A stretch of DNA of 64,000 bases from Lachnospiraceae bacterium (GCA_015056945.1 SVFH01000005.1:62001-126000); one strand, 5' to 3'. Positions 16,780 to 27,274 are shown, counted from the stretch's first letter. Numbers and translations are program-made. The notes: generated by a model not told the origin, from the sequence alone.

Positions 16780-19410
16780 TTACTGTTTGTTGTTGATAGC
16801 TGCCTGTGCTGCTGCAAGTCTTGCGATAGGCACTCTGAACGGTGAACAGGATACATAATCAAGTCCTAACTTATGGCAGAATTCTACGGAAGTAGGATCT
16901 CCGCCGTGCTCACCACAGATACCGATGTGAAGCTTATCATTTACAGGCTTACCAAGCTTAATTGCTGTTTCCATAAGCTTACCAACGCCGGTCTGATCCA
17001 ATTTCGCAAACGGATCGTTCTCAAAAATCTTGCTGTCATAGTAAGCATCTAAGAACTTACCTGCATCATCACGTGAGAAACCGAATGTCATCTGTGTTAA
17101 GTCATTGGTACCGAAGCAGAAGAAATCAGCTTCCGCTGCAATTTCATCAGCAGTAAGTGCTGCACGGGGAATTTCGATCATAGTACCAACTTCGTACTCT
17201 AAAGCGATTCCTGCTGCTGCAATTTCTGCATCTGCAGTTTCAACCACCATCTTCTTAACAACCTTTAACTCTTTGATTTCACATACAAGCGGAATCATGA
17301 TCTCAGGCTTTACGTTCCAATCCGGATGTGCTTTCTTAACAGCGATTGCTGCGCGGATAACAGCCTTAGTCTGCATCTTTGCAATTTCAGGATAAGTAAC
17401 TGCAAGACGGCATCCTCTGTGACCCATCATCGGGTTGAACTCATGAAGAGAATCAATAATGGTCTTAATCTCTTCTACGCTCTTGCCCTTAGCATCTGCA
17501 AGCTTCTTAATATCTTCTTCCTCTGTCGGAACGAACTCATGAAGAGGCGGATCTAAGAAACGAATGGTAACAGGATTTCCTTCCAAAGCTTCGTATAATT
17601 TCTCAAAGTCTCCCTGCTGATAAGGTAAAATCTTATCAAGTGCAGCTTCTCTTTCTTCCACTGTATCAGAACAAATCATTTCACGGAATGCTGCAATTCT
17701 GTCTTCCTCGAAGAACATATGCTCGGTACGGCAAAGACCGATGCCTTCTGCACCAAGTTCACGAGCCTTCTTTGCATCTGCAGGAGTATCTGCATTGGTA
17801 CGAACCTTAAGTACGCGATACTTATCAGCCCATGCCATGATACGTCCGAATGTACCTGTAATGGTTGCATCCACGGTAGGAATGATACCATCATAAATCT
17901 TACCGGTAGAACCATCGATAGAGATGAAATCACCTTCGTGATATTCTTTGCCGGCAAGTGTAAACTTCTTGTTTGCTTCATCCATTGCGATATCACCGCA
18001 ACCGGATACACAGCAGGTTCCCATACCTCTTGCAACTACCGCTGCATGAGAGGTCATACCGCCACGAACAGTTAAGATACCCTGCGCAGCCTTCATACCT
18101 TCAATATCTTCAGGAGAGGTTTCTAAACGAACAAGAACTACCTTCTCGCCTCTTGCATTCCACTCTTTCGCATCTTCTGCAGTAAATACAATCTTACCGC
18201 AAGCAGCACCCGGTGAAGCACCAAGCGCTTTACCTACGGGTTCTGCAGCCTTCAATGCCGCCGCATCAAACTGAGGATGTAACAGAGTATCCAGGTTTCT
18301 CGGATCAATCATGGAAACTGCCTTCTCCTCTGTAATCATACCTTCATCAACCAAGTCACATGCAATCTGCAATGCAGCCTGTGCTGTTCTCTTACCATTA
18401 CGTGTCTGAAGCATGTATAACTTCTTATCTTCAATGGTAAACTCCATATCCTGCATATCTCTGTAATGATCTTCCAATGTAGCACAAATCTTAATGAACT
18501 GGTCATATACTTCAGGCATAACATTCTGTAATTCTGAAATCTTGTTCGGTGTACGAACACCTGCAACAACGTCTTCACCCTGGGCATTCATAAGGAATTC
18601 ACCCATAAGCTTCTTCTCGCCTGTAGCCGGATCACGTGTAAATGCAACACCGGTACCTGATGTATCACCCATGTTACCGAATGCCATCATCTGTACGTTA
18701 ACTGCAGTTCCCCATGAATAAGGGATATCATTGTCACGACGATAGATATTCGCTCTGGGGTTGTCCCATGAACGGAATACAGCCTTAACGGCAGCCATTA
18801 ACTGCTCCTTCGGATCTGTAGGGAACTCTTCACCGATTTTTGCCTTATATTCAGCTTTGAACTGATTTGCAAGTTCTTTCAAATCATCTGCAGTAAGGTC
18901 AACGTCCTGTGTAACGCCCTTTGCTTCCTTCATCTCATCGATGAGTTCTTCAAAGTATTTCTTACCTACTTCCATAACTACGTCAGAGAACATCTGGATA
19001 AATCTTCTGTAGCAGTCCCATGCCCAACGGGGATTGCCGGATTTCGCAGCAAGAACTTCAACAACTTCTTCATTCAAACCAAGATTCAAAATAGTATCCA
19101 TCATACCGGGCATGGAAGCTCTCGCACCGGAACGAACGGAAACAAGGAGGGGATTCTCTTTATCGCCGAATTTCTTTCCTGTGATTTCTTCCATCTTTGC
19201 AATGTATTCCATAATCTGAGCCTGGATTTCATCATTAATCTTCTCTCCATCCTCATAATACTGTGTACATGCTTCTGTTGTGATGGTAAATCCCTGCGGT
19301 ACAGGTAAACCGATATTGGTCATTTCTGCAAGGTTCGCACCTTTACCACCTAAAAGATTACGCATATCTGCGCTACCTTCTTTAAATAAATACACCCATT
19401 TCTTTGCCAT
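16780..19410 (-). CDS. ppdK: Pyruvate, phosphate dikinase
   Basis: 876 residues, the normal bacterial length. It interconverts pyruvate, ATP and phosphate with PEP, AMP and pyrophosphate in the cytoplasm; anaerobes often use it in glycolysis. The N-terminal ATP-grasp part has LLGGKGANLAEM and SVRSGARASMPGMMDTILN. The swivelling domain has the phosphorylated His in GGMTSHAAVVARGMG. The C-terminal PEP-binding barrel has GLCRTEHMFF, NPMMGHRGCR, FGTNDLTQM and the catalytic Cys in GICGEHGGDP. The start follows GGAGGAAGGATA. It is monocistronic by context. Confidence 0.98.
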   Translation of the reverse strand: MAKKWVYLFKEGSADMRNLLGGKGANLAEMTNIGLPVPQGFTITTEACTQYYEDGEKINDEIQAQIMEYIAKMEEITGKKFGDKENPLLVSVRSGARASMPGMMDTILNLGLNEEVVEVLAAKSGNPRWAWDCYRRFIQMFSDVVMEVGKKYFEELIDEMKEAKGVTQDVDLTADDLKELANQFKAEYKAKIGEEFPTDPKEQLMAAVKAVFRSWDNPRANIYRRDNDIPYSWGTAVNVQMMAFGNMGDTSGTGVAFTRDPATGEKKLMGEFLMNAQGEDVVAGVRTPNKISELQNVMPEVYDQFIKICATLEDHYRDMQDMEFTIEDKKLYMLQTRNGKRTAQAALQIACDLVDEGMITEEKAVSMIDPRNLDTLLHPQFDAAALKAAEPVGKALGASPGAACGKIVFTAEDAKEWNARGEKVVLVRLETSPEDIEGMKAAQGILTVRGGMTSHAAVVARGMGTCCVSGCGDIAMDEANKKFTLAGKEYHEGDFISIDGSTGKIYDGIIPTVDATITGTFGRIMAWADKYRVLKVRTNADTPADAKKARELGAEGIGLCRTEHMFFEEDRIAAFREMICSDTVEEREAALDKILPYQQGDFEKLYEALEGNPVTIRFLDPPLHEFVPTEEEDIKKLADAKGKSVEEIKTIIDSLHEFNPMMGHRGCRLAVTYPEIAKMQTKAVIRAAIAVKKAHPDWNVKPEIMIPLVCEIKELKVVKKMVVETADAEIAAAGIALEYEVGTMIEIPRAALTADEIAAEADFFCFGTNDLTQMTFGFSRDDAGKFLDAYYDSKIFENDPFAKLDQTGVGKLMETAIKLGKPVNDKLHIGICGEHGGDPTSVEFCHKLGLDYVSCSPFRVPIARLAAAQAAINNKQ

Positions 19411-19501
19411 TATCCTTCCTCCTTCGAAATTTTATTCCCCCTCGACCGGTAATACAACATTGCACATTTCCGATATCGGGCGTTTGGCAAAAACGTATCA
19501 A

Positions 19502-19521
19502 AACGGTATTTGCATACCGTT
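19502..19521. promoter_or_regulatory. Perfect 8-bp inverted repeat in the ppdK leader
   Basis: AACGGTAT-TTGC-ATACCGTT is an exact palindrome 91-110 bp upstream of ppdK and downstream of its candidate promoter. It could be a repressor operator or an mRNA hairpin. No regulator gene is adjacent. Confidence 0.5.
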
Positions 19522-19561
19522 AATCACTCAATTCATTTACCAATCTTTGATTAGCTAAAAC

Positions 19562-19570
19562 ATTATAACA
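19562..19570 (-). promoter_or_regulatory. Extended -10 promoter for ppdK
   Basis: The minus strand reads TGTTATAAT (TG + n + TATAAT). No good -35 is visible, which is common for extended -10 promoters. It lies in the 323-bp gap between the histidine kinase and ppdK genes. Confidence 0.5.
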
Positions 19571-19649
19571 TAATAAAAGACTAAAATCCACCACTTTTCG
19601 CTATTTTCACCATGAAACTTATCTTTTTTATATGAGGGGTATATAAAAA

Positions 19650-19711
19650 CAAATATAAGAAAAATCAGCGCTGAAAGAATAACGTTTCATTCTCTCAAAT
19701 CACTGATTTTT
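19650..19711 (-). terminator. Terminator of the two-component system operon
   Basis: On the minus strand AAAAATCAGTG (19711-19701) pairs with CGCTGATTTTT (19670-19660), with a second inner hairpin (AGAAT/ATTCT). TTTTTCTTATATTTG follows. It lies just after the histidine kinase stop. Confidence 0.75.
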
Positions 19712-19733
19712 CATTCTACATAACAATTAATTT

Positions 19734-21617
19734 TCAATTCTCTGTCACCGTCGGAAATTTCACCTGCGCCTTAAATAAATCACCGTCAATCACAAGCGTA
19801 AGCGTTCCGCCCTGCAATTGTATCAGACTTTTGGCAATTGCCAGACCGAGTCCGTTTCCTTCTGAATGTCGTGAATCATCTGCCCTGGTAAAACGCTCCA
19901 TCAATTCCTCGGGTGCAATGTCCAATGCGTCTCGCGAAGTATTTCTGAATGTAATCAGAACTTCCTTCGCCTGTTCCTCTATCGTAAGATAAACACGTGT
20001 TTTCTCCAAAGAGTATTTGCATATATTATTTAGCAAATTATCAAACACACGCCACATCCGACGGCCGTCCGCCATAATGAGAACCTTTTTTTCAGGACAC
20101 TTTATAATCGGCTCAAGGCCGGCTTCACACAGTCGTTTCTCATATTCCCCTACAGCCTGTGTTAAAAGTACGCCAACATCCGTAGGCATCAGTTGTACTT
20201 CGAGATTCCCTGTACTTGCCTTAGAAGCTTCAACCAAATCTTCTACTAAAGTTTTTAATTTAACGGACTGACGTTCAATCACTTCCGCATACTCTTTGAT
20301 TTTTTCAGGATCCGATTCTTTCTGAATCAAATCGGAGTAATTTATGATGGAGGTTACAGGCGTCTTGATATCATGAGAAACATTCGTAATCAGTTCTGTT
20401 TTCATACGCTCACTTTTCATGCGTTCTTCCACTGCCTTCGCTACTGCGCATCCGATGTTGTTTAAGTCCTTCCCATGCGCCTTTAAATCCGCAACCAGAT
20501 ATTTCGTTTCAATCTGCGCTGACAAATCACCTTCCGCCAAAGACTTCGCACCTTTACGGAGTATGCAAAAGGCAATTGCAATATAAAGAAGCACAAACGG
20601 AATCAGAAGCACCTCTGCCGCCAAACCCAGGAGAAACATATCCCAATCCCCTTGAAAATAAATGAACCACAAAAGATGCAGTGCAGATGCCCCTGCCAGT
20701 ACAAGGCAGGTACGCCAAACCAAAGGAATCTTTAGAACCAACGGAACTATCCATACAATGACCTTCTTTACTCCCTTCCAAAGGTAAGCACAAAGCGATT
20801 CTTTGATCAGGATTCCGAGTTTCAGACGCAGTGCAACACTCATACACCAGCCAAGTGAAATGCTAATGCAGAACACTCCCAACACACCTGCAAGGCATAA
20901 ACTGAACACCTCATTGTCAAACGTCTCATCTATGATACAAAGGCTGACACAACCGGCTACCGCCGTCGCCACAGTCAGAATTTCAATCGGTACAAATGTC
21001 CCCCACCCCTTGGTTACACTTCCGTCTTCTCTGCGACCGGATGCCCACATAAGATAGCAGAATAGCCCGATTGACAGGAACACTTCCAGTGCAAGAAGCG
21101 CCCAAATCCAATATTTCCATGAGAACATCAGCCCGGCAAATAACTCAGGATAATATATGCTGCTTGTGCTTGTCAGTTCATCTTTCATCACGATACGGAC
21201 ATTGAACGGCTCGTAATCTACCGACTCATCATATGCACCGGCGGAAGAGATAACACCGTTATAAACTTCCCAGTCACTTACATACTCGATTCTGCTTCGA
21301 CTATCCTGTTCGCCATAAACATAATTGGTTCCGTTTTTTTCACCTTTTATCTCAGCATAAAATACGTCCTGTTCATTACAAAAATCATCTGCTGCCTTTA
21401 CATTCCCGTTCATAACAGGCCATAAAAGTTCTAATGCAATATCCCTGTTAACGCTTCCGCCAAGCGCCTCCTGATACCAGTCTTTCCGGTTCTTTAAATA
21501 TACTCCTTCTTCCACCATAAGTCCGCATCCGATTACCGTTCCCAGAAGAAGCACACACATTATCACAGAAATAATAAAAGCAATCACTTTGGATGCAATA
21601 TTACTAAACTTTTTCAT
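19734..21617 (-). CDS. Membrane sensor histidine kinase
   Basis: 627 residues. TM1 is at about 11-35, an external sensing part follows to about 165, then several more membrane segments (about 170-192, 205-230, 240-265, 290-320 and 325-350), an unusually membrane-rich sensor. The catalytic part follows: NVSHDIKTPVTSIINYSDLI (phospho-His), an N-box-like NLLNNICKYS and the G-box GNGLGLAIAKSLI. It ends with the short tail KFPTVTEN. It begins a few bases after the regulator stop, behind GGGAGG. The signal is unknown. The architecture resembles the VanS-like kinases of Clostridia. Confidence 0.93.
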   Translation of the reverse strand: MKKFSNIASKVIAFIISVIMCVLLLGTVIGCGLMVEEGVYLKNRKDWYQEALGGSVNRDIALELLWPVMNGNVKAADDFCNEQDVFYAEIKGEKNGTNYVYGEQDSRSRIEYVSDWEVYNGVISSAGAYDESVDYEPFNVRIVMKDELTSTSSIYYPELFAGLMFSWKYWIWALLALEVFLSIGLFCYLMWASGRREDGSVTKGWGTFVPIEILTVATAVAGCVSLCIIDETFDNEVFSLCLAGVLGVFCISISLGWCMSVALRLKLGILIKESLCAYLWKGVKKVIVWIVPLVLKIPLVWRTCLVLAGASALHLLWFIYFQGDWDMFLLGLAAEVLLIPFVLLYIAIAFCILRKGAKSLAEGDLSAQIETKYLVADLKAHGKDLNNIGCAVAKAVEERMKSERMKTELITNVSHDIKTPVTSIINYSDLIQKESDPEKIKEYAEVIERQSVKLKTLVEDLVEASKASTGNLEVQLMPTDVGVLLTQAVGEYEKRLCEAGLEPIIKCPEKKVLIMADGRRMWRVFDNLLNNICKYSLEKTRVYLTIEEQAKEVLITFRNTSRDALDIAPEELMERFTRADDSRHSEGNGLGLAIAKSLIQLQGGTLTLVIDGDLFKAQVKFPTVTEN

Positions 21618-21620
21618 CTT

Positions 21621-22328
21621 CTACACCTCCCACTTTTTTTTCGTTCTGTCAATCTTATATCCCTGTCCCCAGATTACTTTTACATATCTTGGTTCCGTCG
21701 GATTGATCTCAATCTTTTCCCTGATGTGTCTGATATGTACCGCTACAATATTCTCGCTGCCGTACAAATGCTCCTGCCATACTTTTTCATATATTTCACG
21801 AGGAGAAAACACTTTGCCTGGATTTGACAAGAGAAGCTTTAGAATATCATATTCCGTTGGTGTAAGACTTACAGGCTTTCCATCCACACTTATCTCCTTG
21901 GCCACATCATTCATCTCCAATCCTCCTACGCTAAAAACCCCTTCCTGCATTACTTTTCCTCCAAGTGTAAAGTATCGTCTAAGTTGCGAGCGAACCCTTG
22001 CATTCACTTCCACAGGGTTAAACGGTTTGGTAATGTAATCATCTGCACCGATATTCAGACCAAGAATCTTATCAGTATCCTCACTTTTGGCTGTAAGAAG
22101 AATCACCGGAACATTGCTCGTTTCCCTTAACTTTGCAAGCGCTGAGATACCATCCATTTGCGGCATCATAATATCCAGAATAATCAAATGGATTTCCTCA
22201 CCGGCAAGTATTTCAAGCGCCTCTTTTCCATTATAGGCTTCATAAAAACACATATCTTCTGCCGTCAAATATATTTTCAAAGCATTCACAATATCCTTTT
22301 CATCATCACATAATAAAATGTTGTACAT
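21621..22328 (-). CDS. OmpR/PhoB-family response regulator
   Basis: 235 residues. The receiver has LCDDEKDIV, phosphoacceptor Asp in LIILDIMMPQMDG, VILLTAKSE and DYITKPFNP. The winged-helix output has LTPTEYDILKLLLSNPGKVFSPREIYEKVW and AVHIRHIREKIE, then VWGQGYKI. It probably regulates itself through the paired 11-bp repeats upstream (22394-22415). It is cotranscribed with the histidine kinase downstream. Confidence 0.96.
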   Translation of the reverse strand: MYNILLCDDEKDIVNALKIYLTAEDMCFYEAYNGKEALEILAGEEIHLIILDIMMPQMDGISALAKLRETSNVPVILLTAKSEDTDKILGLNIGADDYITKPFNPVEVNARVRSQLRRYFTLGGKVMQEGVFSVGGLEMNDVAKEISVDGKPVSLTPTEYDILKLLLSNPGKVFSPREIYEKVWQEHLYGSENIVAVHIRHIREKIEINPTEPRYVKVIWGQGYKIDRTKKKWEV

Positions 22329-22358
22329 TCTTTTCTCCTCCTTTATGACTTCCTACTC

Positions 22359-22364
22359 AGTATA
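22359..22364 (-). promoter_or_regulatory. -10 element of the two-component operon
   Basis: A minus-strand TATACT lies about 30 bp upstream of the regulator start, with no consensus -35, which suggests an activated promoter. The direct repeats at 22394-22415 sit immediately upstream of where the -35 would be. Confidence 0.45.
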
Positions 22365-22393
22365 TCGAAAAAAAGTTTAAGATAAAAGTCTCG

Positions 22394-22415
22394 AAATGAT
22401 TAAGAAATGATTAAG
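22394..22415 (-). promoter_or_regulatory. Two tandem 11-bp repeats, candidate OmpR-family binding box
   Basis: AAATGATTAAG is repeated exactly twice head to tail (plus strand). Two adjacent 11-bp direct repeats just upstream of a promoter are typical of PhoB/OmpR-family binding sites. The nearest regulator is the OmpR-type protein encoded about 65 bp downstream. Confidence 0.6.
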
Positions 22416-22476
22416 ATGTTTCAACTTTTCACAACCGAGAGTTTCGAAAACCACACAATCTTATGCATTTTAGATT

Positions 22477-22510
22477 AAAAAAAACGAAATGGTGAAACTC
22501 ACCATTTCGT
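22477..22510 (-). terminator. Terminator of glyS operon
   Basis: A minus-strand perfect 11-bp stem ACGAAATGGTG/CACCATTTCGT with a 5-nt loop is followed by eight T. It lies 16 bp after the glyS stop. Confidence 0.92.
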
Positions 22511-22525
22511 CCTAAACTTATTCTT

Positions 22526-23914
22526 TTAGAATGTAAACTTATCTGCAAAAAATGCATCCAGTTCTTCAATTTTAACACGTACCTGTTCCATGCTGTCTCG
22601 GAAACGTACTGTTACACAACCATCTGTTTCAGATTCGAAATCATATGTAACACAGAACGGTGTACCGATTTCGTCCTGACGACGATATCTCTTACCAATA
22701 TTTCCTCTGTCATCAAATTCACAGTAGTATTTCTTGCAAAGTTCCGTATAAACCTTCTCAGCACCTTCATTTAACTTCTTGCTCAAAGGAAGCACACCAA
22801 TCTTAACGGGTGCAAGTGCAGGATGGAAACGAAGCACGGTACGCATATCGCCTTCGCCCAAATCTTCTTCATCATATGCGCCGCAAAGGAATGCAAGAAC
22901 CACACGATCAGCGCCCAATGACGGCTCTACAACGTAAGGAATATACTTCTCATTCTTTGTATCATCAAAATATGTCATATCCTGCTTAGATACATTCTGA
23001 TGCTGTGTTAAGTCATAATCGGTTCTGTCTGCGATACCCCAAAGTTCGCCCCAACCAAACGGGAAGAGGAACTCAATATCGGTTGTTGCTTTGGAATAGA
23101 AAGAAAGTTCTTCGGGATCATGGTCACGTACACGCATTTCCTCTTCCTTCATACCAAGAGAAAGTAACCAGTCAATACAGAATTTCTTCCAGTATGCAAA
23201 CCATTCAAGGTCTGTATCAGGCTCACAGAAGAACTCAAGTTCCATCTGTTCGAATTCTCTGGTACGGAATGTAAAGTTACCCGGTGTAATCTCATTACGG
23301 AATGACTTACCAATCTGACCGATACCAAAAGGAATTTTCTTTCTGGAAGAACGCTGAACGTTCTTAAAGTTTACGAAGATACCCTGTGCGGTTTCAGGTC
23401 TTAAATATACTGTATTCTTTGCATCTTCCGTTACACCCTGGAAGGTCTTAAACATTAAGTTAAACTGACGAATGTCTGTAAAATTATGCTTCCCGCAAGT
23501 AGGACACGGAATACTGTTCTCTTTGATGAATTCCATCATCTTTTCCTGGGACCACGCATCAACTGCTTCTGTCAAAGCAATTCCCTTTTCTGCACAAAAA
23601 TCCTCAATTACTTTGTCAGCACGGAAACGTTCATGACACTCTTTACAATCCATAAGCGGATCAGAAAATCCACCCAAATGACCGGATGCAACCCATGTCT
23701 GGGGATTCATCAAAATGGCACAATCCACACCTACGTTATAAGGATTCTCCACGATGAATTTCTGCCACCATGCCTTTTTTACATTATTTTTCAGCTCTAC
23801 ACCAAGATTTCCGTAATCCCATGTGTTTGCTAATCCACCATAGATTTCGGAACCCGGATAGATAAATCCTCTTGTTTTGGCAAGAGTTACAATTTTCTCC
23901 ATTGACTTTTCCAT
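22526..23914 (-). CDS. glyS: Glycine--tRNA ligase (dimeric type)
   Basis: 462 residues from the ATG at 23914 behind AGGAGG. It charges tRNA-Gly. It is the homodimeric class II type (not the alpha/beta tetramer): [20 protein letters not shown] at the start, motif 2 [25 protein letters not shown], then [13 protein letters not shown] and motif 3 [17 protein letters not shown]. The C-terminal anticodon-binding domain starts at [14 protein letters not shown]. There is no T-box: only 20 bp separate it from the upstream lipoprotein gene, so it is transcribed with that gene. Confidence 0.97.
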   Translation of the reverse strand: MEKSMEKIVTLAKTRGFIYPGSEIYGGLANTWDYGNLGVELKNNVKKAWWQKFIVENPYNVGVDCAILMNPQTWVASGHLGGFSDPLMDCKECHERFRADKVIEDFCAEKGIALTEAVDAWSQEKMMEFIKENSIPCPTCGKHNFTDIRQFNLMFKTFQGVTEDAKNTVYLRPETAQGIFVNFKNVQRSSRKKIPFGIGQIGKSFRNEITPGNFTFRTREFEQMELEFFCEPDTDLEWFAYWKKFCIDWLLSLGMKEEEMRVRDHDPEELSFYSKATTDIEFLFPFGWGELWGIADRTDYDLTQHQNVSKQDMTYFDDTKNEKYIPYVVEPSLGADRVVLAFLCGAYDEEDLGEGDMRTVLRFHPALAPVKIGVLPLSKKLNEGAEKVYTELCKKYYCEFDDRGNIGKRYRRQDEIGTPFCVTYDFESETDGCVTVRFRDSMEQVRVKIEELDAFFADKFTF

Positions 23915-23933
23915 AGCCAACCTCCTATGCGTC

Positions 23934-24524
23934 TTAATATATGATAATCGTGGCATCCGTATTCTCAAACGCATCCACTTCATACTCATCAATTATTTTA
24001 ACATCTTCACTAACATATAAAATTTTGGACGGTACTCTCAACCGTGCGGGAATATCTGTAATCATAACCTTCTTATCCTGCATGGTAAGAATCTGATACA
24101 AATCAATTGTCTCATCGGGATTGGAAGGATTCTGCAAAATAACATCCATCGTATACCCGGCCGCAAGCGCTTCGGAAATCGTACCATTGAAAAAAGCTTC
24201 CTGATTAAAAGCCTCGTAGTCCGATGCTGTTTTATACGTAAGTTGCGTTTTCACAATTCCGTTTTCAACCTTAAAATGTTCTAAAGCAATCGTATCAACA
24301 CCGTTTTTACTGTTATACGCAGAAATTTCTTCTGCAATGGTAAGGCTTAACTCTTCCTCATCATACTGTGGCATGCTAAAATCTTCCACAACTGTTTCGT
24401 AAACCTTTCCCTCTTTATCAACATACATGGTTGTCGCTCCGATTTTGTCCGGATTCTGCTGATTGCAGGCAACCGTAAACAACATAACAACGATTCCAAG
24501 AACTGCAGCTATTGCTTTTTTCAT
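23934..24524 (-). CDS. Putative lipoprotein of unknown function
   Basis: About 196 residues from the ATG at 24524 behind GGAGG; the longer frame has no ribosome-binding site. A signal peptide with a lipobox-like MLFTVAC-N (about 15-22) predicts a lipid-anchored exported protein. The rest is acidic and mixed alpha/beta, with no motif I recognise. It lies between the YfhO-like membrane protein and glyS on the same strand. Confidence 0.8.
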   Translation of the reverse strand: MKKAIAAVLGIVVMLFTVACNQQNPDKIGATTMYVDKEGKVYETVVEDFSMPQYDEEELSLTIAEEISAYNSKNGVDTIALEHFKVENGIVKTQLTYKTASDYEAFNQEAFFNGTISEALAAGYTMDVILQNPSNPDETIDLYQILTMQDKKVMITDIPARLRVPSKILYVSEDVKIIDEYEVDAFENTDATIIIY

Positions 24525-24580
24525 GAATCTCCTCCGTCTAATTACTTTTAAGACATGCACTTAATTATATCTGAGTCAAC

Positions 24581-27241
24581 TTACTTTTTCAAGGCTTTCT
24601 TTTTTTTCAAGGTTTTCTTCCCTGAAAACAGCAAGATTCCGGACACAAGCAAACCAATTACGGAAATAATCAGACCTTCCTTAAAGCCCGGAGGCATATA
24701 GGTAAATTCCAGTTCATGTGTTCCGGGTCCGACTTCAAATGCCAAAAATGCATCTTTCCATGCATAAACCTGCACTTCTTCACCATCTGCAAAAACACTC
24801 CATCCCTCTTCATAGGGTATGGATGTAAATACCGTTGCTGTTTTGGGTGATTCAATCAAAGCCAAAATCTTTGTATCACTCATTTCCTTAATTTGCATCG
24901 GATTTGCTGCCAGCACATCATATATCTGATCAAGTACCTGCTGACTCATGAAATAAACCAATGCATTCAATGACTTTGTTTCATCGTCAGAAGGAGTAAC
25001 GCAAATCTCTCTCGGATATGAAGTCACACCAAAGGAAAGAATCTTTCGGTACTCTAAATCATCCACTTCATAGGTTTTCTCTTCTCCGCTAATAAGATTG
25101 CGTTCTGTTACATTTACTGAATCCGCATTTTTAATAAACATGCACGGTGATTCCTCTGCCGGAACCTCAAATGCAAGAGTAGAAAGTTCCTCGGAATCAT
25201 TCATTGCATCCTCTGCGCCCTCGGCAAAATCTTCATTCTGCCCAAGATAATATTTCTCATAGACAGAAGCTTCTACAAACAATTTGTCATTCGTACCAAG
25301 CAATGCTTTCGCAAATTCATTATGAACCAGAAACGGATTTCTTTCAACGGGAAACTGAAACTGTTCATCCAAATAAGAATCAACCAAAAATCCAAGCGGA
25401 AGTGCCTGCTCATTCGTATAACAATACAACGTATTATTTCCTGCTGTATATTCTTCTTTCGTATAGCGCACGCCGGGAAGAACATCCTCATCATTAATAA
25501 CATACTTTACACCGAAAAGCGAACCTACAAAAGGCGTTGCACCGGCATATGAAACAGAACCGTTACTGTAGCGCAATCCGAATTGTTTATAAAATTCTGC
25601 CAAATCATCTCTGATTGTAGAAGAGAAATAAGACACTCCGTTATAATCGTTCCATGCAGCATCATTCACCGTTTTTCTTGAAATCTCTTCCATTCTGAAA
25701 AAGGCACCTGCTTCATCTTCTTCTTTTTCCCTGACAATTTTGGCAATTACCGCATCATTCTTTTCATAATTGTTTTTGCTTACTGTTGAATTAATCCCGG
25801 TAACAAACGTATTTACACATACTTCCAGAAGACATACCCCTGCCAAAAACCAGAACCACACCTTTGCCGTTTTCGCTCTATTCTTGATATCTTTCAACTC
25901 GATAAACAAAAGGAATAAATAAATCAACAGCAACACAATGGAAACAAGGTACACATGTGTCCCTTTATATTCCATCTCTTTCCCCGCAAAAATCCATGCA
26001 ACGGCAAGTAATACTGCTTCTGCAACCCCAACGATGCAAAGTACTTTCACGGAACATTCCTGCCTCTTTTCATACACCTGATACATAACCGAAATCGCCA
26101 GGAATATAAAGAAGAACGCCTGTCTTGCCGGAAAGCTGTTCGGAAAATGCAGTCCGTGCCAGATATAGTCCAAAATATTTAACTGAAAGCTCAACAACAA
26201 AAAGACAAGCATAAAAGCCGTAACCAGTTTTTCTTTCCATGGGATACTTTTTACGGAAAGAAACATAGGAAACGCCAAAAGGAAAAAGACTGAAGAATAA
26301 ATATTCGGAAGCTTACTTTTGTTTAATACGCTCGGCATATTAATTAACAATCTCTCCAACACTTCCAGTATACTAAAATTACTTGTCAATTCTTGCGGAA
26401 ACGTAGAATTCCCGGAAGGAGTATGCTGTAAGGCAAGATATACGGGCAACATAATAACCGCTGCCACCGAAACATATAAAACCGTAATCGCAGCAAATCG
26501 AGCCAGTGCAATCACAATTTCACGAAAAGTGATTCCTTTTTGGGCACAGAAAGCAATCGGCAGATAGCAAATAAGGCAAAAGCCCACAATAACCGCCAAA
26601 TAGAAGTTACTGATGGCGCAAATTCCCATCGCGATTGCATACCATTTACCGCTCTTTCCCCGCACCAGTTCTTCTACACCGAGAACAACCAAAGGAAACA
26701 GTGCATAACAGTCATTCCAGATTATATTACAGGAATAAGCAAGATAATATGATGATGCTCCGTAAAAAAGTGAAAAAGCAACCATCATCCAATTTTCTTT
26801 CAAATATCTCTTACTCAGAAAAAGGAAAAAAGCAAGACCTGCAACACCGCTCCTAAAAACCATAGTGAAATTCATAACTTCAACAACCATGTCATTTGGT
26901 ACAAAGCGGTAAATCCAGTTCAACGGACTCGCCAGATAATACGCATAGTGCGCCCAGTAATTTACACCAAGTCCGTTATCAAACGCATAAAAGAGGCTGT
27001 CGCCTTCTTTCAGTTTGCGTGCAAATTCTTTCATAAACGGTGCATACTGATGATAAAAATCCATTCTCATATAAGAACGGTCTCCAAACGGATACACATG
27101 ACGTATTGCATAAAGAACAGTCATTACAGCAATCGGAATCAAAAAAGCTGCTATATGCATTTTATACTTTGATAAAATTGTAAGGAATTTTCCCTTTTCC
27201 TTCACCTGTATATTCTGTTTATGTACTTTATTTGTTCCCAT
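24581..27241 (-). CDS. YfhO-family multi-pass membrane protein
   Basis: About 886 residues from the ATG at 27241 behind AAAGGTG. About twelve or more hydrophobic segments occupy residues 25-480, with large loops; a long external domain (about 490-850) is followed by a last membrane segment and a Lys-rich tail (KKTLKKKKALKK). YRHVYPFGDRSYMRMDFYHQY and FSLFYGASSYYLAYS are typical of YfhO/GT-C-like proteins, which are associated with glycosylation of lipoteichoic acid or other envelope polymers. The C-terminal part includes a beta-rich stretch (FTSIPYEEGWSVFADGEEV, HELEFTYMPPGF). The substrate is not known. Confidence 0.9.
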   Translation of the reverse strand: MGTNKVHKQNIQVKEKGKFLTILSKYKMHIAAFLIPIAVMTVLYAIRHVYPFGDRSYMRMDFYHQYAPFMKEFARKLKEGDSLFYAFDNGLGVNYWAHYAYYLASPLNWIYRFVPNDMVVEVMNFTMVFRSGVAGLAFFLFLSKRYLKENWMMVAFSLFYGASSYYLAYSCNIIWNDCYALFPLVVLGVEELVRGKSGKWYAIAMGICAISNFYLAVIVGFCLICYLPIAFCAQKGITFREIVIALARFAAITVLYVSVAAVIMLPVYLALQHTPSGNSTFPQELTSNFSILEVLERLLINMPSVLNKSKLPNIYSSVFFLLAFPMFLSVKSIPWKEKLVTAFMLVFLLLSFQLNILDYIWHGLHFPNSFPARQAFFFIFLAISVMYQVYEKRQECSVKVLCIVGVAEAVLLAVAWIFAGKEMEYKGTHVYLVSIVLLLIYLFLLFIELKDIKNRAKTAKVWFWFLAGVCLLEVCVNTFVTGINSTVSKNNYEKNDAVIAKIVREKEEDEAGAFFRMEEISRKTVNDAAWNDYNGVSYFSSTIRDDLAEFYKQFGLRYSNGSVSYAGATPFVGSLFGVKYVINDEDVLPGVRYTKEEYTAGNNTLYCYTNEQALPLGFLVDSYLDEQFQFPVERNPFLVHNEFAKALLGTNDKLFVEASVYEKYYLGQNEDFAEGAEDAMNDSEELSTLAFEVPAEESPCMFIKNADSVNVTERNLISGEEKTYEVDDLEYRKILSFGVTSYPREICVTPSDDETKSLNALVYFMSQQVLDQIYDVLAANPMQIKEMSDTKILALIESPKTATVFTSIPYEEGWSVFADGEEVQVYAWKDAFLAFEVGPGTHELEFTYMPPGFKEGLIISVIGLLVSGILLFSGKKTLKKKKALKK

Positions 27242-27274
27242 AGTTTCACCTTTCACACAACAACATTCAGATTA

